Shown piece by piece: positions 23,610-31,803 of a DNA stretch of 38,328 bases. The stretch spans positions 1 through 38,328 of the forward strand of contig CALXBQ010000041.1 of the NCBI GenBank assembly GCA_944386595.1. The letters run 5' to 3'. Each line of letters starts with the position of its first letter. Within the stretch, counting starts at the first letter, position 1. The notes beneath the pieces are model-generated. The model was not told the DNA's origin. It worked only from the letters and a program-made list of their open reading frames with translations, and searched no databases. A program made the position numbers and the translations under genes. The stretch comes from an uncultured Clostridia bacterium. GTDB lineage: Bacteria; Bacillota; Clostridia; Peptostreptococcales; Anaerovoracaceae.

Positions 23610-24794
23610 ATGAAGGAATTTGAGCTGAAGTACGGCTGCAACCCCAATCAGAAGCCGGCTAAGATATTTATGGAAAAGGGAGGCGACCTTCCTATATCCA
23701 TCTTAAACGGACGTCCGGGATACATAAACTTTCTCGACGCCTTCAACAGCTGGCAGCTTGTAAAAGAGCTCAGCGAGAGCCTTAAGATGCCTGCCGCCAC
23801 CTCTTTCAAACACGTAAGTCCTACGTCGGCGGCCGTTGCGGTGCCTATGAGCGACGTTCTCAAGAAGGCATGCTTTGTCGACGACATAGAGGGCCTTGAC
23901 GATTCGCCTATTGCCACGGCTTACGCGAGAGCCAGAGGAACGGACAGAATGTCCTCCTTCGGAGACTGGGTAGCATTAAGCGAGACATGCGACAAGACTA
24001 CCGCCATGATATTAAAGAGAGAGGTATCCGACGGCATCATAGCCCCGGGATACACGGACGAGGCTCTGGAGATTCTGAAGTCAAAGAAAAAGGGCAATTA
24101 CAACATCGTTCAGATTGACCCCGACTATGTGCCGGAGCCTGAGGAAAAGAAGCAGGTATTTGGAATCACGTTCTGTCAGAACAGAAACGATAAGATAATT
24201 ACGGCTGACGATCTTAAGAACATAGTGACGGAAAACAAGAATCTTCCTGAAACTGCTGTTCGCGACCTTATCGTTGCTCTCATAACCCTTAAGTACACCC
24301 AGTCCAATTCCGTAGCTTACGCCGTTGACGGTCAGGCGATAGGCGTGGGAGCGGGACAGCAGTCCAGAATCCACTGCACCAGGCTGGCGGGAAACAAAGC
24401 CGACTTCTGGCATCTGAGACAGGCCGACATAGTTATAAACCTTCCGTTTAAGGACGAGATAGGAAGAGCCGACAGAGATAACGCCATAGACGTATACCTT
24501 GGAGACGAGTGCGACGACGTGCTGAGAGACGGTCAGTGGCAGAAGATCTTTACCAGAAAGCCTGAACCTTTTACGCCGGAGGAAAAGAGAGAATACCTTG
24601 ACACTATTTCAGGAGTAGCGCTGGGAAGCGACGCATTCTTTCCGTTCGGCGACAACATCGAAAGGGCAAGAAAGAGTGGAGTTTCATACATAGCCGAGCC
24701 GGGCGGATCGGTGAGAGACGACAACGTTCTCGAAGTGTGCAATAAGTACGGCATGGTTACCGCCTTTACGGGAATCAGGCTGTTCCATCACTAA
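23610..24794 (+). CDS. purH: AICAR transformylase, stand-alone (PurH transformylase domain only)
   Basis: The 394-residue protein corresponds to the AICARFT half of PurH. It begins ELKYGCNPNQKPA, the point where that domain starts in bifunctional PurH, and has the catalytic K67-H68 pair (SFKHVSPTSAA), then QSNSVAYA and VGAGQQSRIHC. The MGS-like IMP cyclohydrolase domain of PurH is absent; the upstream PurO-type gene supplies that step. It uses 10-formyl-tetrahydrofolate to make FAICAR. The ribosome binding site AGGAGG lies within the end of the upstream gene. Confidence 0.93.
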   Translation: MKEFELKYGCNPNQKPAKIFMEKGGDLPISILNGRPGYINFLDAFNSWQLVKELSESLKMPAATSFKHVSPTSAAVAVPMSDVLKKACFVDDIEGLDDSPIATAYARARGTDRMSSFGDWVALSETCDKTTAMILKREVSDGIIAPGYTDEALEILKSKKKGNYNIVQIDPDYVPEPEEKKQVFGITFCQNRNDKIITADDLKNIVTENKNLPETAVRDLIVALITLKYTQSNSVAYAVDGQAIGVGAGQQSRIHCTRLAGNKADFWHLRQADIVINLPFKDEIGRADRDNAIDVYLGDECDDVLRDGQWQKIFTRKPEPFTPEEKREYLDTISGVALGSDAFFPFGDNIERARKSGVSYIAEPGGSVRDDNVLEVCNKYGMVTAFTGIRLFHH

Positions 24795-24827
24795 TTGAGA
24801 CGTAAGGCTTTAGGAGGCGAGATGAAG

Positions 24828-26096
24828 ATGAAAGTAATGGTTGTAGGCGGCGGCGGAAGAGAGCACGCCATAATCAAGAAGATAAAGGAAAGTCCCAAAG
24901 TTGATAAGATATACGCTCTGCCGGGCAACGGCGGAATGGCAAAAGATGCGGAGTGCGTCGATATAAAGGCGACTGACCTTGAGGCAATAGTTGATTTTGC
25001 AAAGAAGAACGCCATTGAATTTGCAGTTGTAGCGCCTGACGACCCGCTGGTGATGGGTCTTGTTGACATGCTGAAGGCGGAGGGAATTCCGTGCTTCGGT
25101 CCTGACAAAAAGGCCGCAATAATAGAGGGAAGCAAGGCCTTCTCCAAGGAGCTTATGAAAAAGTACGGCATTCCTACCGCAAAGTACGAAACCTTCACGG
25201 ATATGAACGAGGCCCTCGAATATCTCAAAACATGCGACATGCCTATAGTGGTCAAGGCTGACGGCCTTGCCCTGGGAAAAGGCGTAATAATCGCAGAGAC
25301 CTTAGAGGAAGCTGAGAAAGCCGTGAAATCCATGATGGAGGACAAGGTGTTCGGCGAAAGCGGCAGCTGCGTTGTAATAGAGGAGTTCCTCACAGGTCCT
25401 GAGGTTTCCGTTCTATCCTTTACGGACGGAAACACGCTTATACCTATGGTTTCCTCCATGGACCACAAACGCGCCCTGGACGGAGACAAAGGCCTTAATA
25501 CAGGCGGAATGGGAACGGTGGCGCCTAATCCGTACTACACGAAGGAAGTAGCCGATCGCTGCGCCGAGGAGATATTCCTTCCGACCATGGCCGCCATGAA
25601 TAAAGAGGGCAGGAGCTTTTCGGGATGCCTTTACTTCGGCCTGATGATAACGGACGACGGCCCTAAGGTTATAGAATACAACTGCCGCTTCGGAGATCCT
25701 GAAACCCAGGTGGTTCTGCCTCTCCTTGAAAGCGATCTGTTCGACATAATGGTTCACGTGTCGGAGGGAACTCTTGACGAGGCAGACGTGAGATTCTCGG
25801 ATGACTCGGCCTGCTGCGTCGTTATGGCGTCAAAGGGATATCCGGTTTCCTACGAAAAGGGATATCCTATAAATATTCCTGACTATGTGAACAACGTCTA
25901 CGTTGCCGGAGCAAAGCTTGACGAGAACGGAAAGCTTGTCACCAGCGGCGGAAGAGTTCTGGGCGTGACCGAGACGGCAAAAACGCTTCAGGAGGCCGTT
26001 GCCGCCGCGTACAGGTCCGTTGGAGAGATATTCTTTGAGAATTCCTTCTACAGAAGAGACATAGGTCAGAGAGCTCTCAAAGCATTGGAGGAGTAA
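24828..26096 (+). CDS. purD: GAR synthetase
   Basis: PurD joins glycine to phosphoribosylamine with ATP (ATP-grasp fold). From ATG 24828 the protein has 422 residues and starts MKVMVVGGGGREHAI, exactly as typical members do. ATG 24822 is two codons upstream and only 4 nt from AGGAGG (24812-24817), so either start is possible. Other blocks are CFGPDKKAA, VVKADGLALGKGV and GGMGTVAPNPYY, and the metal site region EYNCRFGDPETQ. It ends 1 nt before purL. Confidence 0.96.
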   Translation: MKVMVVGGGGREHAIIKKIKESPKVDKIYALPGNGGMAKDAECVDIKATDLEAIVDFAKKNAIEFAVVAPDDPLVMGLVDMLKAEGIPCFGPDKKAAIIEGSKAFSKELMKKYGIPTAKYETFTDMNEALEYLKTCDMPIVVKADGLALGKGVIIAETLEEAEKAVKSMMEDKVFGESGSCVVIEEFLTGPEVSVLSFTDGNTLIPMVSSMDHKRALDGDKGLNTGGMGTVAPNPYYTKEVADRCAEEIFLPTMAAMNKEGRSFSGCLYFGLMITDDGPKVIEYNCRFGDPETQVVLPLLESDLFDIMVHVSEGTLDEADVRFSDDSACCVVMASKGYPVSYEKGYPINIPDYVNNVYVAGAKLDENGKLVTSGGRVLGVTETAKTLQEAVAAAYRSVGEIFFENSFYRRDIGQRALKALEE

Positions 26097-26097
26097 G

Positions 26098-29000
26098 ATG
26101 GTATATAGAATTTATGTTGAGAAGAAACCGCTGTTCGCTCATGAGGCTGCCGCGCTGAAGAAAGAATTCGTTGAGCTTCTTGGGATCAGAGGGCTGAAAT
26201 CTCTTCGCATAGTGAACAGGTACGATGTGGAAAACATCGACGAGGCACTCTTTGAGAGCGTAACCGACACGGTTTTCTCCGAGCCTCAGGTAGACGACAC
26301 ATACAGAACCCTCGACGTTTCCGAAAAAGACAGGGTTTTTGCGGTGGAATATCTCCCGGGACAGTTCGACCAGAGAGCAAACTCCGCATCGGAGTGTATC
26401 CAGCTTATCTCAAAGAGCGAGCGTCCCGACGTAAGAACGGCAAAGGTATACGTTCTCTCCGGAGATATCACAGACGCACAGTACGACGAAATAAAGAGCT
26501 ATGTTATAAATCCGGTTGAATCAAGAGAAGCAGAGCTTGGAGAGTTTAAAACCCTCAAGACCGAATATGAGATTCCTACTGAGGTTGAAATCCTTGACGG
26601 ATTTAACGGCCTTGACGATGAGGGCCTTTCCGAGATGATAGAAAGCCGCGGTCTTGCCATGGACCTCGGTGATCTTAAGTTCTGTCAGGAGTATTTCAGA
26701 AGTCTTGACAGGAACCCTACCATCACCGAGATAAAGGTAATCGACACCTACTGGTCAGACCACTGCCGTCACACCACATTCAACACTATAATCGACGACG
26801 TGGTGTTCGAGGACGCTCTGGCACAGAAAACATACGAGGATTATCTCAATACGAGAAAAGAGCTGGGCAGAACAAAGCCGATAACCCTTATGGACATCGG
26901 AACTATCGCCGCCAAATCCCTTAAGGCGAGGGGACTTTTAGACGGTCTGGACGAGTCTGAGGAGATCAACGCCTGCACGGTCAAGGTAGACGTGAAGTTC
27001 GGAAACGAAACAGAAAAGTGGCTGCTGCTTTTCAAGAATGAAACTCACAATCATCCGACAGAAATCGAGCCTTTCGGCGGAGCCGCGACGTGTATAGGCG
27101 GAGCTATCAGAGACCCGCTTTCGGGAAGAAGCTACGTTTATTCCGCGATGAGAGTTACGGGCGCTGCCGATCCCCTTAAACCGGTTTCGGAAACTCTGAA
27201 GGGTAAGCTTCCTCAGAGAAAGATTGTGACCACAGCAGCCGCAGGATACAGCTCCTACGGCAATCAGATAGGTCTTGCAACGGGACAGGTATCAGAACTT
27301 TACCATCCGGGATACGTGGCAAAGCGTATGGAGGTAGGCGCAGTGGTGGCCGCCGCTCCGGCTGAAAATGTAAGACGCGAAAGGCCTGTAGACGGCGATA
27401 TCGTAATACTTTTAGGCGGCAGAACGGGACGTGACGGCTGCGGAGGAGCAACCGGATCGTCGAAATCCCACACCCTCGATTCCCTTGCCGAATGCGGAGC
27501 GGAGGTTCAGAAGGGTAACGCTCCGGAGGAGAGAAAGCTGCAGAGACTTTTCAGAAACCCTGAGGCTTCAAGACTCATAAAACGTTGCAACGATTTCGGA
27601 GCGGGAGGAGTTTCGGTCGCCATAGGCGAGCTGGCAGACGGGCTCTCAATAAACCTCAATGCCGTACCTAAAAAGTACGAGGGACTTGACGGAACCGAGC
27701 TTGCCATAAGCGAATCTCAGGAGAGAATGGCCGTAGTCGTAGGAAAGGACGATGCCGACAGGTTTATGGAGCTTGCGCGCCTTGAAAACCTGGAGTCCAC
27801 CATAGTGGCGCGTGTAACGGCAGAACCTCAGCTTAAGATCTACTGGAACGACAAGGCTATCGTTGATATTTCAAGGGCGTTCCTGGATACCAACGGCGCG
27901 GAAAAGCACATAGACATAGAAATCACAGAGCCTTCGTGTATAGATGAAAGGCCTGTAAACGAAAAGCTTACTAATGGAGCATTTGCGGATAAGATGAAAG
28001 CTCTGGCTTCCGATCTTAACGTATGCTCGGGAAGGGGACTTTCTGAACGCTTTGACTCCACTATAGGAGCGGGAACGGTACTCATGCCTTTCGGCGGAAA
28101 GTACCAGAGAACGCCGATTCAGGCCATGGTAAACCTGATTTCGTCGGAGACAAAGAATGCCAATACGTGCTCCGTAATGTCCTACGGATTCAACCCATAT
28201 ATTTCATCCGCAAGCCCTTACAGAGGAGCATATCTTGCGGTAGTGGAATCCGTTTCCAAGCTTATAGCGACCGGCGCATCTTTTGACGAGACTTATCTGT
28301 CGTTCCAGGAATACTTTGAAAAGCCGGGAAGGGAACCGTCACGCTGGGGAAAACCTCTTGCAGCCGTTTTAGGCGCGTATAAGGCCCAGATGGATTTAGG
28401 CGTTGCGGCCATAGGCGGAAAGGATTCCATGAGCGGAAGCTTTGAGGATATCGACGTTCCTCCGACACTCATATCCTTCGCCGTAACCACTGCGGACGCT
28501 TCTGATATTATTTCACCGGAATTTAAAGGAGGTAACCATAATGTATTTATGTTAACTCCTGACAGGGACGAGGAAGGGCTGCCGAAAGGAGAGGCTCTTA
28601 AGAAACTTTTCGATGCGGTGCACGACGCTTCCACAGACAGAAAAATAGTCGCCGCATATACGCCGGGATATGGCGGAGTCGCCGAAGCCGTTATGAAGAT
28701 GGCTCTTGGTAACAGGACAGGGTTTGCATTTGATGAGGGAATTTCAGAGGAAGGTGTTTTCGGATACTCATACGGTTCCTTTATCGTGGAGACGGGCTGC
28801 GACAGGTGCAGCGAAGAGCTTGCCTCAAAGTGGGCTGATGCGGTAGGATTTACCGCTGTAAAGCTGGGAAGGACTACAGATGACTACTCCCTTGTCTTTG
28901 CAGGCGAAAATGCCGATATGGCGGAGATCGAAAGAGCTTACGAGGATAAACTTGAAGGGATCTATCCTTGCAACATAGAGACTTCACCTGTTAAAGAGGA

Positions 29001-29850
29001 GAACATCACTTACGAAGCTTCGGAAAGGTACACGTGCAGTATTAAGACTGCTCAGCCGAAGGTTCTCATTCCAGTATTTCCGGGAACCAACTGCGAGTAC
29101 GATTCGGCTAAAGCCTTTGCCGCAGCAGGGGCCGAACCTGAAATATTCGTAATAAACAACCTTACATCTGACGCAGTATCCGCTTCCGTCGAAGAATTTG
29201 CGCATAAGATAAACCAGTCGCAGATGATCTTCATTCCGGGCGGATTCTCCGGAGGAGACGAGCCTGACGGTTCCGGAAAATTCATTACGGCCTTCTTCAG
29301 AAACGGTGAAATTAAAGAGGCCGTTGAAGACCTTCTGGAAAAGCGGGACGGCCTGATGGCAGGTATATGCAACGGATTCCAGGCTCTCATAAAGCTGGGA
29401 CTGGTGCCTTACGGAAAGATAACGGATACGGACGAGAGCTGTCCGACCCTTACCTTCAATGAAATTGGCCGTCACCAGTCGAAGCTGGTTATGACGAGAA
29501 TCGCTTCCAATAAGTCGCCTTGGCTTGCGGAAACAAAGCCGGGTGACATCTTTACAGTTCCGATCTCTCACGGAGAGGGAAGGTTCATCGCAGATGAGGC
29601 GCTCATCAGAAAGCTGGCGGAAAACGGTCAGATAGCTACTCAGTACGTGGATTTTAACGGAAATGCTACTGGAAACATTCAGTTCAATCCTAACGGCTCA
29701 TATTATGCTATCGAGGGAATCACTTCCCCTGACGGCAGAGTCTTCGGCAAGATGGGTCACTCCGAGCGTGTAGGAAAGAACCTCTATAAAAACGTTGCCG
29801 GAAATTACGACATGGGAATGTTCAGATCGGCAGTGAAGTACTTTAAATAG
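26098..29850 (+). CDS. purL: FGAM synthase, single-chain PurL with fused glutaminase
   Basis: PurL converts FGAR to FGAM using glutamine and ATP. The 1250-residue chain holds a PurS-like N-terminus (1-~160), the synthetase domains with WSDHCRHTTF (W219, H222) and NETHNHPTEIEPFGGAATCIGG-type ATP site (near 310), and a class I glutaminase from ~987 (VFPGTNCEYDSA). Its triad is C1091 (GICNGFQAL) with H1221 and E1223 (GHSER). This is the long form found in Clostridia and some streptococci, so no separate purS or purQ is needed. It is the last gene of the purine operon; a terminator lies at 30000-30046. Confidence 0.97.
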   Translation: MVYRIYVEKKPLFAHEAAALKKEFVELLGIRGLKSLRIVNRYDVENIDEALFESVTDTVFSEPQVDDTYRTLDVSEKDRVFAVEYLPGQFDQRANSASECIQLISKSERPDVRTAKVYVLSGDITDAQYDEIKSYVINPVESREAELGEFKTLKTEYEIPTEVEILDGFNGLDDEGLSEMIESRGLAMDLGDLKFCQEYFRSLDRNPTITEIKVIDTYWSDHCRHTTFNTIIDDVVFEDALAQKTYEDYLNTRKELGRTKPITLMDIGTIAAKSLKARGLLDGLDESEEINACTVKVDVKFGNETEKWLLLFKNETHNHPTEIEPFGGAATCIGGAIRDPLSGRSYVYSAMRVTGAADPLKPVSETLKGKLPQRKIVTTAAAGYSSYGNQIGLATGQVSELYHPGYVAKRMEVGAVVAAAPAENVRRERPVDGDIVILLGGRTGRDGCGGATGSSKSHTLDSLAECGAEVQKGNAPEERKLQRLFRNPEASRLIKRCNDFGAGGVSVAIGELADGLSINLNAVPKKYEGLDGTELAISESQERMAVVVGKDDADRFMELARLENLESTIVARVTAEPQLKIYWNDKAIVDISRAFLDTNGAEKHIDIEITEPSCIDERPVNEKLTNGAFADKMKALASDLNVCSGRGLSERFDSTIGAGTVLMPFGGKYQRTPIQAMVNLISSETKNANTCSVMSYGFNPYISSASPYRGAYLAVVESVSKLIATGASFDETYLSFQEYFEKPGREPSRWGKPLAAVLGAYKAQMDLGVAAIGGKDSMSGSFEDIDVPPTLISFAVTTADASDIISPEFKGGNHNVFMLTPDRDEEGLPKGEALKKLFDAVHDASTDRKIVAAYTPGYGGVAEAVMKMALGNRTGFAFDEGISEEGVFGYSYGSFIVETGCDRCSEELASKWADAVGFTAVKLGRTTDDYSLVFAGENADMAEIERAYEDKLEGIYPCNIETSPVKEENITYEASERYTCSIKTAQPKVLIPVFPGTNCEYDSAKAFAAAGAEPEIFVINNLTSDAVSASVEEFAHKINQSQMIFIPGGFSGGDEPDGSGKFITAFFRNGEIKEAVEDLLEKRDGLMAGICNGFQALIKLGLVPYGKITDTDESCPTLTFNEIGRHQSKLVMTRIASNKSPWLAETKPGDIFTVPISHGEGRFIADEALIRKLAENGQIATQYVDFNGNATGNIQFNPNGSYYAIEGITSPDGRVFGKMGHSERVGKNLYKNVAGNYDMGMFRSAVKYFK

Positions 29851-29862
29851 ATGAGTCGACAG

Positions 29863-29884
29863 GTGAGGGTGCCATGCACCCCAC
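29863..29884 (+). other. Stem-loop just after purL
   Basis: GGGTGC (29867-29872) and GCACCC (29876-29881) pair perfectly with a CAT loop; GTG (29863-29865) and CAC (29882-29884) extend it past a bulged A. No T-run follows. Confidence 0.5.
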
Positions 29885-29915
29885 AGGTTTGGTCATATGC
29901 CAATAACACTATCGA

Positions 29916-30094
29916 AAAACCAAAATCTTTTGGTTTTATCGCGTTTTACGCGAAAGAAAACCAAAGAAAAGGGGCAAATAAAGGTAAAATAACCGCAAAA
30001 ATCGCTGATTTTAACCTTAAACGGGCTGAAATCAGCGATTATTTTTGGTTTTTATCCGCCGAAATACGAAAGTAACCAATAAAATTTGGTTTTA
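29916..30094. repeat. Cluster of alternating AACCAAA / TTTGGTT inverted repeats
   Basis: The sequence after purL holds repeated copies of one short motif in alternating orientation: AAAACCAAAA (29916-29925), TTTTGGTTTT (29928-29937), AAAACCAAA (29957-29965), TTTTTGGTTTTT (30042-30053), AACCAA (30074-30079) and TTTGGTTTT (30085-30093). Between them lie TCGCG/CGCGA (29939-29943, 29949-29953) and the terminator stem at 30000-30040. Many alternative hairpins are possible. The open frame from 29851 to 30075 crosses the repeats and is not a convincing gene. Confidence 0.65.
30000..30046 (+). terminator. Probable terminator of the purine operon
   Basis: AATCGCTGATTT (30000-30011) and AAATCAGCGATT (30029-30040) form a perfect 12-bp stem with a 17-nt loop followed by ATTTTT. 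It lies 149 nt after the purL stop. Confidence 0.65.
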
Positions 30095-30135
30095 TGATAT
30101 GCTTAGCAGCATTTGACCAAACTGATATCACTTGC

Positions 30136-30182
30136 GATACCTGTGGAATTAAAAGAACCGGAGCTTATTTAACACAGGTATC
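30136..30182. repeat. 10-bp inverted repeat with ACAGGTAT arms
   Basis: GATACCTGTG (30136-30145) and CACAGGTATC (30173-30182) match perfectly with a 27-nt loop. No T-run follows on either strand, so it is not a terminator. The arm core ACAGGTAT also occurs in the inner arm of the palindrome at 12957-13008. Confidence 0.6.
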
Positions 30183-30193
30183 AATTTACGGAT

Positions 30194-30556
30194 TTGGCTG
30201 CCAGCCTTATTTTTTATGAAAGGTATCTGCTGCCTGCTCAGTATCAGACCGGAGAGATTTCCATATGGTCTCTGATAAGCGTTTGCATCGGAGTGCCGTT
30301 CCTGTTTATGACTATCGGGTTTCCTTTGGGGTACTGTATGAATGTTGCTTTACGAAAATCCGAAAAGGGAAGAAGAGCAGTGCTTTGGACAGGAATTATC
30401 ATAGCCATATGGACTGTAGCGCTGTTTTTCTTTCTGAGATCGTTTTCTCTGATTCCGTTTAACATAATATCGGCGATGAATGTTATTCTGGCATATGTAC
30501 CGTTCATCTACGTAGTTCCAGGATTTCTCATAGGTGCCGGATTAAAGCACAGCTGA
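30194..30556 (+). pseudogene. Remnant of a small membrane protein
   Basis: An open frame of about 120 codons encodes three or four hydrophobic segments (ISIWSLISVCIGVPFLF, AVLWTGIIIAIWTVALFFF and VILAYVPFIYVVPGFLIGA). I do not recognise the family. It has no ATG or ribosome binding site at its beginning: the only early start codon is a TTG at 30194, and an in-frame stop lies at 30170 inside the inverted repeat. This looks like a gene that lost its 5' end, possibly at the repeat. After its stop the same frame reopens into the next remnant. An intact gene with a TTG start cannot be excluded. Confidence 0.45.
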
Positions 30557-30580
30557 AAAAAGAGTGCAGGAGTATATCTA

Positions 30581-31170
30581 TTAACTTCATCTGCGCCGAA
30601 AGGGTATAGCGGAGAAGTCCGCTTTGATATCGATGTGAAAAAAAGCGAAGTAGAAGTCCATGGAATGTCTGTGGAACCGGGTGCGGCCTTTGATAAGGCG
30701 GATTTGAAAATCGAAGGCGACAGGGCGTATATTACCGCATATTACTACGATTATCTGTTTTACAGATTTAATGACGAGTACAGCGGAGAATTCAGCGCCT
30801 GCTTTGATAACAGTGAGGGGAAGATACGGGAGATTTATATAACAGACGGGCATAAGGACGTTCTCCTGGCAAAGCTTACGGATAGCGGAGAGTTCGGCCT
30901 TAAGCGTGTCGTCGAGGGCATGTTTACGGAGCTGTCAAAAGCGGAATACGATGATATAAAAAGCGGGTCTGACGGGGCAGGAGAGGTTCAGACGGCGGAT
31001 ACGACTTTACTGCGAAGGTCGTGCTGAAGAGTTTCGGAAATCCGATTAACAAAGACATATCGGGGTCAGCGCAGTTGGATGAAAACGGAAAACTTGAATA
31101 TTTTGAAGTCAGGGGAGAGGAGGACGTGACCGTCTACTTCGCTCTGTCATCTCAGCTTCGTTTCGATTAA
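30581..31170 (+). pseudogene. Frameshifted gene for a soluble protein of unknown function
   Basis: The frame open from 30581 (KGYSGEVRFDIDVKKSEVEV, later YITAYYYDYLFYRF) stops at 31027 after the odd tail TADTTLLRRSC. A second frame carries what looks like the continuation: GYDFTAKVVLKSFGNP, then SGSAQLDENGKLEYFEVRGE, ending at 31170. One frameshift near 30970-31005 would join them. No good start codon with a ribosome binding site exists; the GTG at 30635 is in mid-domain. I know no family for it. It shares its frame with the membrane remnant upstream, so both may come from one decayed locus. Confidence 0.55.
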
Positions 31171-31243
31171 CAACGGCATGGCGGGTGGCTTTGACCCCAT
31201 CGTCCTTTTATCGTATTTTGATGCATGAAAACGATTAATATCC

Positions 31244-31272
31244 TTGCGTTCGCGGTCGCAAGACTATATGAT
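31244..31272 (+). promoter_or_regulatory. Promoter of the PH-domain pair, overlapped by a palindrome
   Basis: TTGCGT (31244-31249) and TATGAT (31267-31272) are 17 nt apart. A perfect inverted repeat, CTTGCG (31243-31248) and CGCAAG (31257-31262), covers the -35 and spacer and could be an operator. Confidence 0.5.
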
Positions 31273-31314
31273 AGGAGACAGGTGATTTGTCGTGACATCT
31301 AAGGAGAACAGATA

Positions 31315-31803
31315 ATGGAATTTCAAAAACCGGATGAGAGGTTTATAAATTGTATGATGACTTCCAGCTTTATTCTGATAGCCGTAACGGTGGTTATCGA
31401 AGGGGTAATACTGTATTTTACACTTTCCTCGGGGCTGGCGCTCATCTGGAAGATTTTAATATGCGGAGCGTGCGGAATCTGGCTGGTGCTGGCTTTGGCG
31501 GATCCGCTTTTTCTCAACAGACTTGAATACAGACAGTGGGGCTATTATATCACCGACGACAGAGTTGTCATAAGACACGGCGTTCACTGGGTCAGCGAGA
31601 CGGTTGTGCCTGTAATCAGAATTCAGGATATAACTACGAAGCAGGGGCCTGTAATGAAACGCTACGGGCTGTATAAGGTGGAAATCAGCCTTGCCAGCGG
31701 AACCTATGAAATTCCGGGGCTTACGGAAGAAACCGCCAATGACATAGTCGATAAGCTTAAGTCGCGGCTTTACAGCAGAGTGGCGGAAAGAGGGGTTCTG
31801 TAA
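31315..31803 (+). CDS. Membrane PH-domain protein, YdbS-like
   Basis: The 162-residue protein has two membrane helices (~16-35 and ~43-62) followed by a bacterial PH (bPH2, DUF304) domain with YYITDDRVVIRHGVHW and the VPVIRIQDITTKQGP motif. In B. subtilis, the YdbS/YdbT pair affects sensitivity to bacteriocin-like peptides; the mechanism is unclear. AAGGAG precedes the ATG. The stop shares one base with the start of the larger partner gene, so the two are translationally coupled. Confidence 0.85.
   Translation: MEFQKPDERFINCMMTSSFILIAVTVVIEGVILYFTLSSGLALIWKILICGACGIWLVLALADPLFLNRLEYRQWGYYITDDRVVIRHGVHWVSETVVPVIRIQDITTKQGPVMKRYGLYKVEISLASGTYEIPGLTEETANDIVDKLKSRLYSRVAERGVL

Noticed and set aside
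29851-30075. 74-codon open frame directly after purL
   Set aside because: It consists of the inverted repeats and the terminator stem, and has no ribosome binding site or protein-like pattern.
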